The position numbers and the translations under genes are program-made. From positions 1-46,804 of the forward strand of contig JACJNV010000208.1 of assembly GCA_014695175.1 (NCBI GenBank): 46,804 bases of DNA. Reading direction: 5' to 3'. This document shows, one piece after another, positions 34,234 through 43,053 of the stretch; the stretch's first letter is position 1, and each line of letters opens with the position of its first letter. The notes under the pieces are model-generated. The model had not been told where the DNA came from, did not search any database, and saw only the letters and a list, made by a program, of their open reading frames with translations. The DNA is from Microcoleus sp. FACHB-DQ6. Lineage in GTDB: Bacteria > Cyanobacteriota > Cyanobacteriia > Cyanobacteriales > Microcoleaceae.

Positions 34234-37065
34234 ATGAACAGATCGCAGAAATTATTAAGTAGCCTTGGGCTGGCAGGAGTCGTGTCGGCGGTAGTCGCTC
34301 AGTCGGCGTGCGCTTCCAACATCGCGCAGGTGACGGGCGTTCGCCTCAACCCCACATCAGAAGGCATTGAAATTATCCTAGACACTGAAGATGGAAGACC
34401 CCTGCAAGTCTTCACCACCACCTTTGGCGAAACTTTACAAATTGATGCCATCACCGCTCAACTGCGACTACCGGGGGGAAATGAGTTTCGTCAAGACAAA
34501 CCGGCTGCGGGAATTGCTTCTGTCACCGTTACTCCTTTAGATAACAACAGCATCCGAATCAGAGTCATTGGCGAGAGGGGCCAACCAGTGGCACGGGTGA
34601 TTCCTAACGCTGCGGGTCTGATTCTCAGCTTACAACCCACCTCGCAGATGACTGCTCGCCCGCCTGCATCGGCTCCTACAACACACCGGCCGGGGACACC
34701 CGGAGAACCCTTGCCACCGACAGGGCAGTCGGTAGAGATACCCGCAGAACCCTTACCGCCTACAGCGCAGCCACCAGGAACGCCCGGAGAACCCTTACCA
34801 CCTACAGCGCAGCCACCAGGGACGCCCGGAGAACCCTTACCGCCGACCGCGCAGCCACCAGGGACGCCCGGAGAACCCTTACCGCCGACCGCGCAGCCAC
34901 CAGGAACGCCCGGAGAACCCTTACCGCCTACAGCACAGCCACCAGGAACACCGACACAGCCACCAGGAACGCCACAGGTGGGGAGAGACCCGATTGAAAT
35001 CGTCGTCACTGCAACGCGAACCGCAGAAAGAGTGACGAACGTGCCGCGCTCTATAACGGTGATAGACTCAGAAGAAATTCAGCAGCAGGTAGGGCCATCG
35101 AGAAATGTCGGGGAAGCTCTGGCAAATCAGGTTCCCGGTTTTGCGGCCCCGACTCAAACTACTGCAACTTATGGACAAACTTTGCGGGGTCGCGACGTTT
35201 CCGTTCTGATTGACGGCGTGCCGCAAACGACCAATCTTCAATCTTTTGGCAGAGAATTTAGAAACATCGATCCCAGCGCGATCGAACGCATTGAAGTAGT
35301 GCGGGGGTCTACCGCAATCTACGGCGCTCAGGCTACAGGTGGCGTGATTAATATTATTACTCGCCGGCCAACTGAGGAAAGGCTAAGTGCTGTTACTGAA
35401 GTGGGCGTCAGTAGCGCTTTAACAAACACAAGAGATGCTCTAGGCTTTAACGCTCAGCAGACGATTTCTGGCCGAAGTGGCAATTTCGATATGACGGGCA
35501 CTGTCTCGCTCTCTAGAAGTGGAGCTTTTTACGATGCCAAAGGCGATCGCATTCCCTTGTTTGAAATCGGCGGAGATAGCAGCACCCTCTTCAACGTCAT
35601 GGGCAAAGTCGGGGTAGATTTGGATACCCAACAGCGGCTGCAACTAACTGTCAATCACTATCGGGAAACCCAAGATCCCAATGTGATTCCAGACTTTAGT
35701 GTTGACGACCAGGAAGGACGGCAAAAAGCCCGCGCCATCCGAACCGGAAATTTGGATATCGACGGGGAAACACCGGGAAATAAAAGTACACAGCTCAACC
35801 TCAGTTACACCAACCAAAACCTTTTTGGCAGCAGCCTTCAAAGTCAAATCTACTATCGAACGAATTCCAATGTAGGTGTTCCTTCAGATTACCGCACGTC
35901 CGAGTTCTTTGGGCCATTTCTCGGCGTTACTCGTTCGCGAGCCGAGAACGAACAAATAGGAGGTAGACTGGCGATCACCACTCCTTTATCCCGTGCCGAA
36001 AATCTTCGATTAACTTGGGGATCTGACTATATTACTGAAGATAGCAGACAGCGTTTCGACCTGTACGACCCCGAGAGATTTGACGCAAGTGGGGGTCGGG
36101 TTTACCGGAAAATCTCCGAGCGTCCTTTCGTTCCTCCTTACACTTACAACAGCCTTGGCCTTTTCGGTCAATTGGAATGGAATATTGACGATATCGTCAT
36201 TTTAAGTGGTGGGATACGTCACGAACGCATCGGGTTAAACGTCAATGATTATACCACTTTTAATGAGCGCCAGATCGAAGGAGGCGATCGCAAATTTAAC
36301 GCCACCCTATTTAATACAGGGGCTGTGTATAAAATTACTGACACCTTCAACATATTTGGCAACTTTTCTCAAGGTTTCTCAGTTCCAGATTTCGGTCGCA
36401 TCCTCCGCCAACCCCCCGACAATTTTGTTGGAATTGAATCTTCGTTAGAAGTAACTCAACCGCAAAAAGTCAACAACTACGAAATTGGCATTCGAGGAGG
36501 GTGGCAATCCGTGCAAATGTCGCTTGCCGCTTTTTACAATACCTCCGATCTAGGAGTCCGTTTTGAACCAGTTGGCAACACAGGCCGCCTGGAACTACAG
36601 CGCGCCCCAGAACGCATTTACGGCTTAGAAGGGACTGTGGATTGGCAACCTGGACGAGCATGGTCGATCGGCGGGACTGCTACTTATATTCAAGGCGAAT
36701 ATGAGGACGACAACCGTTACCTCGCCCTCGATAGCAGCCGAATTCCACCGCTCAAGCTAACAGCTTATGTTCAAAACGAAACTTTGCCGGGATGGAACAA
36801 TCGGTTACAGTTCTTATATTCTGGAAATCGCGACCAGGCCTTCAAAGACGGCTCGGATGGCGGCCCGATTAGCAGCTATCTCACTGTGGATTACGTCAGC
36901 GCGGTTAAAATTGGCTCTGGGCTGCTAGAAGTCAAAGTCGAGAATTTATTGAATAATCAATATTTTCCCGTGATCTCCCAATACTCCGCTGGATTTGGAT
37001 CGGACAGCGTTAATTATGCAGGGAGAGGTTTGACTCTCAGTGTTAATTACCGACTTAACTGGTAA
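34234..37065 (+). CDS. TonB-dependent siderophore receptor with AMIN domain
   Basis: 943 residues. A signal peptide (about 1-27, ending SAVVAQSACAS) precedes an AMIN domain (about 30-135), typical of cyanobacterial TonB receptors. Then comes a Pro-rich linker of six 14-residue units (about 158-241). The plug starts at IEIVVTATRTAERV (about 252), with IERIEVVRGSTAIYGAQATGGVINIITRRP near 350-380. A beta-barrel follows, ending with a terminal aromatic residue (NYRLNW). It acts in the outer membrane, using TonB-ExbBD energy to import a ferric chelate. Lying divergent from the siderophore NRPS operon, it is the likely receptor for its product. The AMIN domain and linker may tie it to peptidoglycan or help it span the thick cyanobacterial wall. 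The gene has its own promoter-like pair and a Fur-like dyad upstream. Confidence 0.93.
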   Translation: MNRSQKLLSSLGLAGVVSAVVAQSACASNIAQVTGVRLNPTSEGIEIILDTEDGRPLQVFTTTFGETLQIDAITAQLRLPGGNEFRQDKPAAGIASVTVTPLDNNSIRIRVIGERGQPVARVIPNAAGLILSLQPTSQMTARPPASAPTTHRPGTPGEPLPPTGQSVEIPAEPLPPTAQPPGTPGEPLPPTAQPPGTPGEPLPPTAQPPGTPGEPLPPTAQPPGTPGEPLPPTAQPPGTPTQPPGTPQVGRDPIEIVVTATRTAERVTNVPRSITVIDSEEIQQQVGPSRNVGEALANQVPGFAAPTQTTATYGQTLRGRDVSVLIDGVPQTTNLQSFGREFRNIDPSAIERIEVVRGSTAIYGAQATGGVINIITRRPTEERLSAVTEVGVSSALTNTRDALGFNAQQTISGRSGNFDMTGTVSLSRSGAFYDAKGDRIPLFEIGGDSSTLFNVMGKVGVDLDTQQRLQLTVNHYRETQDPNVIPDFSVDDQEGRQKARAIRTGNLDIDGETPGNKSTQLNLSYTNQNLFGSSLQSQIYYRTNSNVGVPSDYRTSEFFGPFLGVTRSRAENEQIGGRLAITTPLSRAENLRLTWGSDYITEDSRQRFDLYDPERFDASGGRVYRKISERPFVPPYTYNSLGLFGQLEWNIDDIVILSGGIRHERIGLNVNDYTTFNERQIEGGDRKFNATLFNTGAVYKITDTFNIFGNFSQGFSVPDFGRILRQPPDNFVGIESSLEVTQPQKVNNYEIGIRGGWQSVQMSLAAFYNTSDLGVRFEPVGNTGRLELQRAPERIYGLEGTVDWQPGRAWSIGGTATYIQGEYEDDNRYLALDSSRIPPLKLTAYVQNETLPGWNNRLQFLYSGNRDQAFKDGSDGGPISSYLTVDYVSAVKIGSGLLEVKVENLLNNQYFPVISQYSAGFGSDSVNYAGRGLTLSVNYRLNW
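34705..34977 (+). repeat. 42-bp coding tandem repeat in receptor linker
   Basis: Six units of 42 bp coding for EPLPPTAQPPGTPG; units 2-5 are identical in protein, the first reads EPLPPTGQSVEIPA and the last ends in T. A partial unit QPPGTPQ follows. Copy number is likely to vary between strains. Confidence 0.85.
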
Positions 37066-37185
37066 TTACAGCAGATGGCAGGTTTATGAGGTAGATTCAA
37101 TATCCCCGTAGGGACACTCCAAGAACCCATTGGTGTCAATTTAAGCTGTTAGTCCGCTAGTCCTCGCGCCCACCCGCTAGTCCGC

Positions 37186-37306
37186 CAGGGGTTGAAACCC
37201 CTGTCTAATAGCTAAAGTCCTCTCAAGAGGACTAATGAGTTGAAAAGTGTTTTTCTCAGTCCTCCTAGCGAGGAGTTTAGCTTTGAGGCAGGGAATGAAT
37301 TCCCTG
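37186..37306. repeat. Cluster of short hairpins in the receptor-PepSY gap
   Basis: Three near-perfect stems: CAGGGGTT-GA-AACCCCTG (37186-37203), AGTCCTCT-CA-AGAGGACT (37216-37233) and CAGGGAAT-GA-ATTCCCTG (37289-37306), linked by related CTAGTCC-type words. The rest of the 37066-37364 gap shows nothing else. It resembles short hairpin repeats of cyanobacterial spacers. The stems could weaken read-through from the receptor gene or stabilise mRNA ends. Confidence 0.6.
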
Positions 37307-37364
37307 TCGGACTATCGGTTTTACCTTAATGAGAACAGTTAACGGCTTTGAGAAAAATTTAGAG

Positions 37365-38510
37365 ATGAATTTCCGCAAACTCGCATTCAAACTGCACTTG
37401 TATTTGGGGTTGGTGGTAGGAATATTTTTAGCAGTAATTGCTTTAACGGGCAGCTTGCTAATTTTCGGCCCCGAAATCGAGCGGTTCTTCAATCCCCAAC
37501 TCCTGCAAGTTATTCCTCAAGCCGAACGGATACCGCTGGAAAATGTCCTGCAAATTGTCGAAAAAGCTTATCCCCAAAATCAAGCTCTTAGTATCTTGCT
37601 GCCAAGATCAGCGAAGGATGTTTGCCAAGTTTCAATGCTGTCAAAGAGTGAGGAAATAGTTAGCGTTTATGTCAACCCTTACAGTGGGAAAATTACGGGC
37701 GGGCGCCTTTGGAAAGAAACTTTTACAGGTTTTATTTTTACGTTACACGCGGAATTAGCAGGAGGAGAATTCGGTCATCTTGTTGTCGGTATTTGCGGTC
37801 TAGTAATGCTAGGACTAACTTTTACTGGCTTGGTATTGTGGACTGGTTGGCGCAATTTGGCTCGCGGGTTTTCTATTAATTGGCAAGCTCACTGGCAGCG
37901 GACTGTATTTGATTTACATAACGTTTCTGGCATTGTATCGGTCGCTTTTCTCATACTCATCTCCGCTACAGGGACAGCGATAATTTTTTACGCGCCGGTT
38001 CAATCGACTGTGTATTGGCTAACGAATGAAAAGCCACAGCCAGCATTGACTTCTCATCCCCAGTCTAGCAGTTATAGGCAAAACCTTGACGAAATATTAC
38101 ACCAAGTTAATACCGTTTGGCCGGAAGCTAAAACCACTTTTATTTCTCTGCCTTTGAAGCCTGAAGCAATTTTTAAGGTACGGAAAAAATTTCCCAATGA
38201 GCCGCACCCAAACGGGATTAGCACCATTTATCTCGACCAATACAGTGGCAAAATATTGCAGGCTGACAGTGTAAATTCAGCTTCGGTAGCAAATCGAATT
38301 CTCAACTCGCTTTATCCGCTACATATTGGCAGCTATGGCGGAATTTACTTGCGACTTGTACACGCGCTCGCAGGATTAGCAGCGATTGTACTGTTTATTA
38401 CGGGTGTAATGATGTGGCGGCAGCGGCATTTGGCGAAATTTTACCGCAAGGAGGCGAGACAGCAATATGAAGAATTATCTCCACTTAGCCAGCAATGGCC
38501 TTGGTTTTAA
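37365..38510 (+). CDS. PepSY-TM protein, probable ferrisiderophore reductase
   Basis: 381 residues from ATG 37365; an in-frame ATG at 37329 adds 12 residues, but MNFRKLAFKLHLYLGLVVG is the usual start of this family. Four membrane segments are apparent (about 10-35, 130-160, 185-210 and 335-360 from this start), with PepSY-like regions between them. His residues typical of the family lie in or near them (FKLHLYLG, LHAELAGG, DLHNVSG, LVHALAG). PepSY-TM proteins of this type (FoxB/PiuB relatives) sit in the inner membrane beside siderophore receptors and are linked to reduction of ferric siderophores. The position between receptor and exporter supports this role. Substrate specificity cannot be read from the sequence. 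Confidence 0.82.
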   Translation: MNFRKLAFKLHLYLGLVVGIFLAVIALTGSLLIFGPEIERFFNPQLLQVIPQAERIPLENVLQIVEKAYPQNQALSILLPRSAKDVCQVSMLSKSEEIVSVYVNPYSGKITGGRLWKETFTGFIFTLHAELAGGEFGHLVVGICGLVMLGLTFTGLVLWTGWRNLARGFSINWQAHWQRTVFDLHNVSGIVSVAFLILISATGTAIIFYAPVQSTVYWLTNEKPQPALTSHPQSSSYRQNLDEILHQVNTVWPEAKTTFISLPLKPEAIFKVRKKFPNEPHPNGISTIYLDQYSGKILQADSVNSASVANRILNSLYPLHIGSYGGIYLRLVHALAGLAAIVLFITGVMMWRQRHLAKFYRKEARQQYEELSPLSQQWPWF

Positions 38511-38600
38511 GGAGAGCGGCGTGCGGTGGGATGCGGGTGTCATTCTCCTGCCTAAAAACCCCGATTCTCTGAATTTTAAATCCTATCAATCGCTTCTTTA

Positions 38601-39863
38601 ATGCAAAAATTTATTCAACTCTGGCTCGGACAAACTGCTTCGATGATTGGCAGCGCTATGTCCGCGTTTGCGCTGACTATTTGGATTTGGGAGTCCACCA
38701 GTCAAGTGACGGCTTTGGCTTTGTTGATGTTTTTTACTCAATTGCCGCGCATCTTGCTCGCTCCGGTTGCTGGCATTCTCGTCGATCGCTGGAATCGAAA
38801 ATTTTTGATGGGGAGCGGTGATGCGGTTTCAGCTTTGTTAACGCTCACTATCCTATTACTTTATATCAGCCAAAACCTGCAAATATGGCATATATATGTA
38901 GCGGCTGCGATTAACGGAATTTTTGACCAACTTCAGCAGTTAGCTTACTCCGCAGCCATCGCCACAATGATGCCAGAAAAGCATTACAGCCGCGCTAGCA
39001 GTTTAAGTTTTCTGGCAAGTTACGGTGCGAGTATTATTGCTCCGACGCTGGCGGGGATTCTCTATTCTGCGATCGGGTTGAGCGGGATTTTTACGATCGA
39101 CCTGGCAACATTTACAATCGCGATCGGCACGCTAATATCTGTCAAAATACCCCAGCCCGCGATCGCCTCCAATCCCCAGCCGACTCGCCCCCACCTGTTG
39201 CAAGAACTCAGCTTCGGATTCCGCTACATCGTCCAGCGTCCCAGCCTGCTTGCCTTGCTGGTATCCGTTTCGCTATTCTGGTTCGCTCACGACATCGGCG
39301 CGGCCCTCTACTCACCGATGATACTGGCACGCACGGGCAATAATGCCAGAATCCTCGGTACTATCCTTTCAGCCGCCGGCGCAGGCGGCGTTTTAGGAGC
39401 ATCGATCGTCAGTATTTGGGGCGGCCCCAAACGCCGAATCCGGGGCTTTCTGTTCGGCATGGCAGGCGCGGGCTTGAGTAAAATAGTCTTTGCTTTCAGT
39501 CAGGCGCTTTCCATCTGGATTCCCGCTCAATTTTGTTCGTCTTTCAATTTCCCCATCCTCGGCAGTTCCAACGAGGCGATATGGCTGGCGAAAGTCGCAC
39601 CAGAGGTGCAGGGGCGCGTTTTTGCTACCAGAGCAGTGATCGTGCAATTGGCGTCAGCGATCGGTTTATTGATCGCAGGGCCACTTGCCGATCGCGTCTT
39701 TGAACCCGCCATGCAACCGGGAGGTTTTTTAGCAGCTATTTTTGGCCCAATTATCGGGACAGGTGCCGGTGCTGGCATGGCTTTGTTATACGCTATCTCC
39801 GCGCTGGGCTTATTGCTCGTTGCAGTCGGTGGCTATGCTTGCCGGCTGCTACGCGATGCCTAA
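38601..39863 (+). CDS. MFS exporter, EntS-like
   Basis: 420 residues, very hydrophobic, with about 10-12 membrane segments. The start MQKFIQLWLGQTASMIGSAMSAFALTIWIW and the loop GILVDRWNRKFLM are typical of the MFS group that includes the enterobactin exporter EntS. The gene lies 90 bp after the PepSY gene in the same direction. Export of the finished or precursor siderophore across the inner membrane is the natural reading, although the EntS-like group also holds drug exporters. No Shine-Dalgarno sequence is obvious before the ATG. Confidence 0.85.
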   Translation: MQKFIQLWLGQTASMIGSAMSAFALTIWIWESTSQVTALALLMFFTQLPRILLAPVAGILVDRWNRKFLMGSGDAVSALLTLTILLLYISQNLQIWHIYVAAAINGIFDQLQQLAYSAAIATMMPEKHYSRASSLSFLASYGASIIAPTLAGILYSAIGLSGIFTIDLATFTIAIGTLISVKIPQPAIASNPQPTRPHLLQELSFGFRYIVQRPSLLALLVSVSLFWFAHDIGAALYSPMILARTGNNARILGTILSAAGAGGVLGASIVSIWGGPKRRIRGFLFGMAGAGLSKIVFAFSQALSIWIPAQFCSSFNFPILGSSNEAIWLAKVAPEVQGRVFATRAVIVQLASAIGLLIAGPLADRVFEPAMQPGGFLAAIFGPIIGTGAGAGMALLYAISALGLLLVAVGGYACRLLRDA

Positions 39864-39887
39864 AGCGGAAGCGGAAAGAGGTCTTTT

Positions 39888-40014
39888 AACTTCTTCCCTC
39901 TTCCCTCTTCCTTCTTCCCTCTTCCTGACATCCGTTACATCCGTTACAGAATCCGTTGCCGAACTTCCTTCCATCCGTTACATCCGTTACATAATCCGTT
40001 GCCGAACTTCCTTC
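39888..40014. repeat. CT-rich run plus two 43-bp direct repeats at convergent gene ends
   Basis: A TTCCCTCTTCCCTCTTCC run (39891-39926) is followed by two adjacent 43-bp copies (39929-39971 and 39972-40014) that differ at one base. Each copy contains CATCCGTTACATCCGTTACA and ends GCCGAACTTCCTTC. They fill the spacer between the convergent MFS and acylase genes. Confidence 0.75.
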
Positions 40015-40016
40015 TG

Positions 40017-42104
40017 CTATAGTTTCTGGCGCGAACTCAGGTGAGCTTCAATTTCCGATCGCGATCGCCATACAGGGCGCAATTCCTTGCGAGCAAAGAG
40101 CTGCGACTGATCGCCGGCGTGGGGCGAACCAGGTTGAGTGGCGTTACCGTAACTGTTTAGCGCCCTCGCTTTCACAGGATTCGAGAACTCAATCGCAGCG
40201 ACAAAAGAATCGCCTGCAACCGCTTGAAAGCGATCGTCTTTCGCAGGAGCGAACCATACTGAGCGAAATACACCCAAAGCACCGTCAGCTCCATTTGCCT
40301 GCAGATTCGCCTCCCCAGGCAATCGGAAGACTTCCCCCCATGCCACATCTAACGCGCCATAAGTTACCTCAACTTTGGTTGCTGTCGCTTCCAGCACCCG
40401 CACCGCCTCCGCAGGATTTGCCAACCCGTCTGGCGTCGTTAGCGGCGCATCTTCGCTCCAAGGTTTGGCGAATAACCGATCGGCATCCATCGCTTTTTTC
40501 CAAAAGGCAAACAGCACCGCACCGCGACTGTCAGCATCGACTTTGCGATCCCAAGTGGCGAGAACTTCCGCAGCGCGGCGCGCTTTTTCACTGCCTTGCC
40601 GTGCGGCGGGAATTAAATCATCGAGGAGGCGATCGGCGAGTTCTACCTGAGTGGAATGTTTGTATTGCATCAATTCATCGAAAGAGATTTTTTCATCTTC
40701 TAAGAGCATTTTTGCCGATCGCTGCGATCGCAAATCCATCGGGCCGCGCGGTGCCATGTAGGCGGGATAATTATCGGGTGCGATCGCGATCGGAAACGTC
40801 GTCGTCCAGGGGGGATCGTTGGTATTTTGCAACCAACCGCTGGGCGGATCGACAACGCGCGGCAAATCCGCATAGGGATGATTTTTGCTCCACAAAGTCT
40901 CTGACGTATTGCCTGGGATCGTGCCTGACCAGTATTTAAAATCTCCGTTTTTGCGTATGGGGACTTGACCGTTAAACAAGTGCATGATATGCCCCTCACT
41001 ATCGGCATACATGACGGTAAACATAGGAATTTCCAAGCGCTTTAAAGCGGCTTCAAATTCAGAAAAATTCTTTGAGCGTGCCATATCCCACCACTGCTGA
41101 AGGGCTGCTGGTTTATCGAGTCCGACAACGCGCAGGGCGATCGCCTTACCCTGTTTTTCTGTGAGAATCGGCCCGTGAACAGAACGCCGCACTACTAGAG
41201 ATTCCGATCGCAAATTCCCATTCTTTTCTTTAACTTTTAAAACCTTCTCTTCCCTGTCAAAACTTCGGATTTTGCCATTGAAGCGATAGCCATCGTTAGC
41301 GAGGGGCAATTCGTAGGCATCCCAGCCATCGTGAGTGTTGACAGTATGAGTCCATCCCAAGTTGTCATTAAAGGCGATCGTTAATACAGGAAATCCGACG
41401 AGAGTGGCTCCGTAAGCGTTAATTTCTGGGGCAATCAGTTGCGCTTCGTACCATAAATATAAATCCGACCAAGGAAGGTGAGGATTTGCCAATAGCATGG
41501 CATTGCCGCTTTCAGAACGGGAAGGAGCGATCGCCCAACCATTAGAGCCTTTGGGGGTGGGATTTTCAGCGATATCTTCAACGCGCTCTGGATCGACTAT
41601 AAAAGTAAAATTGATGACGCGCTGCGCGTGTGCTAATACATCTACCGGTTTGAGGGGCAATGTTACCTTTAATTCTTGGGTTAGCGCCTCTGGGTGTTCT
41701 TTTGCATAGGCATTCATTCCGCCAACAAAAGCATCGATATAGTTGCGGAAAATGGGATTTTGTGATTCATACCACGCCTTGGCGCGATTAGGAATTCCCA
41801 TAGTTTGCACCCAGCGATCGGATTCCAAATAATCTTCACCCCAAAATTCGGCAGCTTGCCCGCGAGCTTGCCCGTAAAGACGCAAAATCAGATTACCGTG
41901 ACTTTGCATCTGCGCCCACCCGAAAGCGTAGAAAAGGCTTTTACTATTCTCTCCGTAAATGTGTGGAATTCCATAGGTATCCCAAAGAATTTGAGTGCCG
42001 GTTTGAGGGGCGGCTTGAACCCCCTTATTGAGGAGCAAAACTAAGATTAAACTCATTAATAAGGAGACAATCCGCCGCCATTGTTTTTTTAGTTGTAGAA
42101 ACAC
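40017..42104 (-). CDS. Penicillin/AHL acylase-family Ntn hydrolase (PvdQ/QuiP-like)
   Basis: 695 residues. Signal peptide about 1-31 (cleavage near GVQA-AP), so periplasmic. The alpha-chain part opens TQILWDTYGIPHIYG, and the autoprocessing site is G186-S187 before NGWAIAPSRSESGNAM. Ser187 would be the N-terminal nucleophile of the beta chain. ANPHLPW and LGWTHTVN follow as in the family. Such enzymes cleave amide-linked acyl chains. PvdQ removes the fatty acid from the pyoverdine precursor in the periplasm. A FAAL-initiated lipopeptide is predicted next door, so this enzyme may trim the siderophore tail, or may instead hydrolyse acyl-homoserine lactones. It is transcribed separately, convergent to the exporter. 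Confidence 0.85.
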   Translation of the reverse strand: MFLQLKKQWRRIVSLLMSLILVLLLNKGVQAAPQTGTQILWDTYGIPHIYGENSKSLFYAFGWAQMQSHGNLILRLYGQARGQAAEFWGEDYLESDRWVQTMGIPNRAKAWYESQNPIFRNYIDAFVGGMNAYAKEHPEALTQELKVTLPLKPVDVLAHAQRVINFTFIVDPERVEDIAENPTPKGSNGWAIAPSRSESGNAMLLANPHLPWSDLYLWYEAQLIAPEINAYGATLVGFPVLTIAFNDNLGWTHTVNTHDGWDAYELPLANDGYRFNGKIRSFDREEKVLKVKEKNGNLRSESLVVRRSVHGPILTEKQGKAIALRVVGLDKPAALQQWWDMARSKNFSEFEAALKRLEIPMFTVMYADSEGHIMHLFNGQVPIRKNGDFKYWSGTIPGNTSETLWSKNHPYADLPRVVDPPSGWLQNTNDPPWTTTFPIAIAPDNYPAYMAPRGPMDLRSQRSAKMLLEDEKISFDELMQYKHSTQVELADRLLDDLIPAARQGSEKARRAAEVLATWDRKVDADSRGAVLFAFWKKAMDADRLFAKPWSEDAPLTTPDGLANPAEAVRVLEATATKVEVTYGALDVAWGEVFRLPGEANLQANGADGALGVFRSVWFAPAKDDRFQAVAGDSFVAAIEFSNPVKARALNSYGNATQPGSPHAGDQSQLFARKELRPVWRSRSEIEAHLSSRQKL

Positions 42105-42403
42105 GGGAAATTAATTTGCTAGGGTTAAACTGAGACATTGCAGCCTTTTCAACAAGCTGCCCGAACAAAACGCCGAGGACTTAAAGCCCTTTTATGGAGA
42201 ACAAGGGATAAAATTATACCAAATCCTATGCCCAAAAACGTAACCTATCTACGTCTATCTGCGTCCATCTGCGGTGAAAAAAATAACACCTCTTCGAGAC
42301 ATCCAGAAAATCCGAAAAAACACCCTATGTAAATCGGGTGTGAAATTACAGCATTTCCTGCTGTTATGAGGTACAATAGCAACAGCTAGCTTTCCCAATT
42401 TAT
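42105..42403. other. Intergenic stretch with TCTGCG-type repeat
   Basis: No gene seen. At 42246-42282 there is a TCTATCTGCGTCCATCTGCGG run related to the TCTGCG repeat at 13299-13340. At 42324-42341 CACCC/GGGTG could form a small hairpin. The promoter of the acylase gene should lie in the left part, but I cannot pick it out. Confidence 0.4.
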
Positions 42404-42780
42404 TTAATGCTGAGAATTTGTTAAATTGAGGGCAACTGCTATTATTCTATCAATCATAGATGCGTTAGTTGGAGCGAACCTCCGCAAAAAGGATTGGAGT
42501 TGTGACCACCAGACTTCAATAGGGTTAAAATAGGCGATAGTAAGGAGATAGACAAATAACACTCGCGCCTAAAGCTTCAATCATTGGTACAATTGATGCT
42601 AGTTTATGAGCGGGTAGATTATCCATCACTACTACTGCTCCTGCCCATAATTGAGGGCACAAAAGCTTCTTAATAAATACGGCAAATGCTGCTTTCTCCA
42701 TTGAATCATTCATTGTCATTACTGCCAGCACTTTGTTGATACTAATAATGAAACCTCCGCTAGAGCGTTTTCGATAATTT
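42404..42780 (-). pseudogene. IS630-family transposase remnant, frameshifted
   Basis: The minus strand codes for the C-terminal DDE region. An N-terminal piece reads VLAVMTMNDSMEK, then GAVVVMDNLPAHK and VICLSPY, where the frame breaks. The next frame continues FNPIEVWWSQLQSFLRRF and ends in NLTNSQH with a stop at 42404. These are IS630-type motifs (MDNLPAHK and NPIE). Upstream of about 42780 a stop closes the frame and the front of the gene is missing. Not functional. Confidence 0.8.
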
Positions 42781-43053
42781 TAAATACTGAACACCCAGAT
42801 TTTTTCCCTCTGCTGGATAAGTGTTCACAGTATAACCTCAAGCTAGTAGAAATTAACAATAGCGATCACCCGAAGATTATGAAATAATTGCAAAAATTAC
42901 CCTTAATTCTGGCAATTATTTGGTGTTTATTTCGAGTTTTTATGATTCAACCTATTGATACAGAAAATTTACGCGACAACGTTAACTAATCCGCTAGCCC
43001 CATTTACAATAAAGCTGAGCGCTCTTTGCTCTGTGTAAAAATTTTTCCCAATT
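42781..43053. other. AT-rich intergenic stretch
   Basis: About 270 bases between the transposase remnant and the amine oxidase stop. I see no gene, RNA or clear terminator here. It may contain the degraded front of the insertion sequence. Confidence 0.4.

Noticed and set aside
34705-34977. CRISPR-like regular repeats
   Set aside because: The units are adjacent with no spacers and are in frame in the receptor linker.
34491-35009. Minus-strand 172-codon frame rich in Gly and Val
   Set aside because: It is the mirror of the 42-bp Pro-rich repeat of the TonB receptor; its composition follows from that repeat.
42525-42731. Intact small gene on the minus strand
   Set aside because: It is a piece of an IS630 transposase; the next motif (NPIE) continues in another frame and the front is missing.
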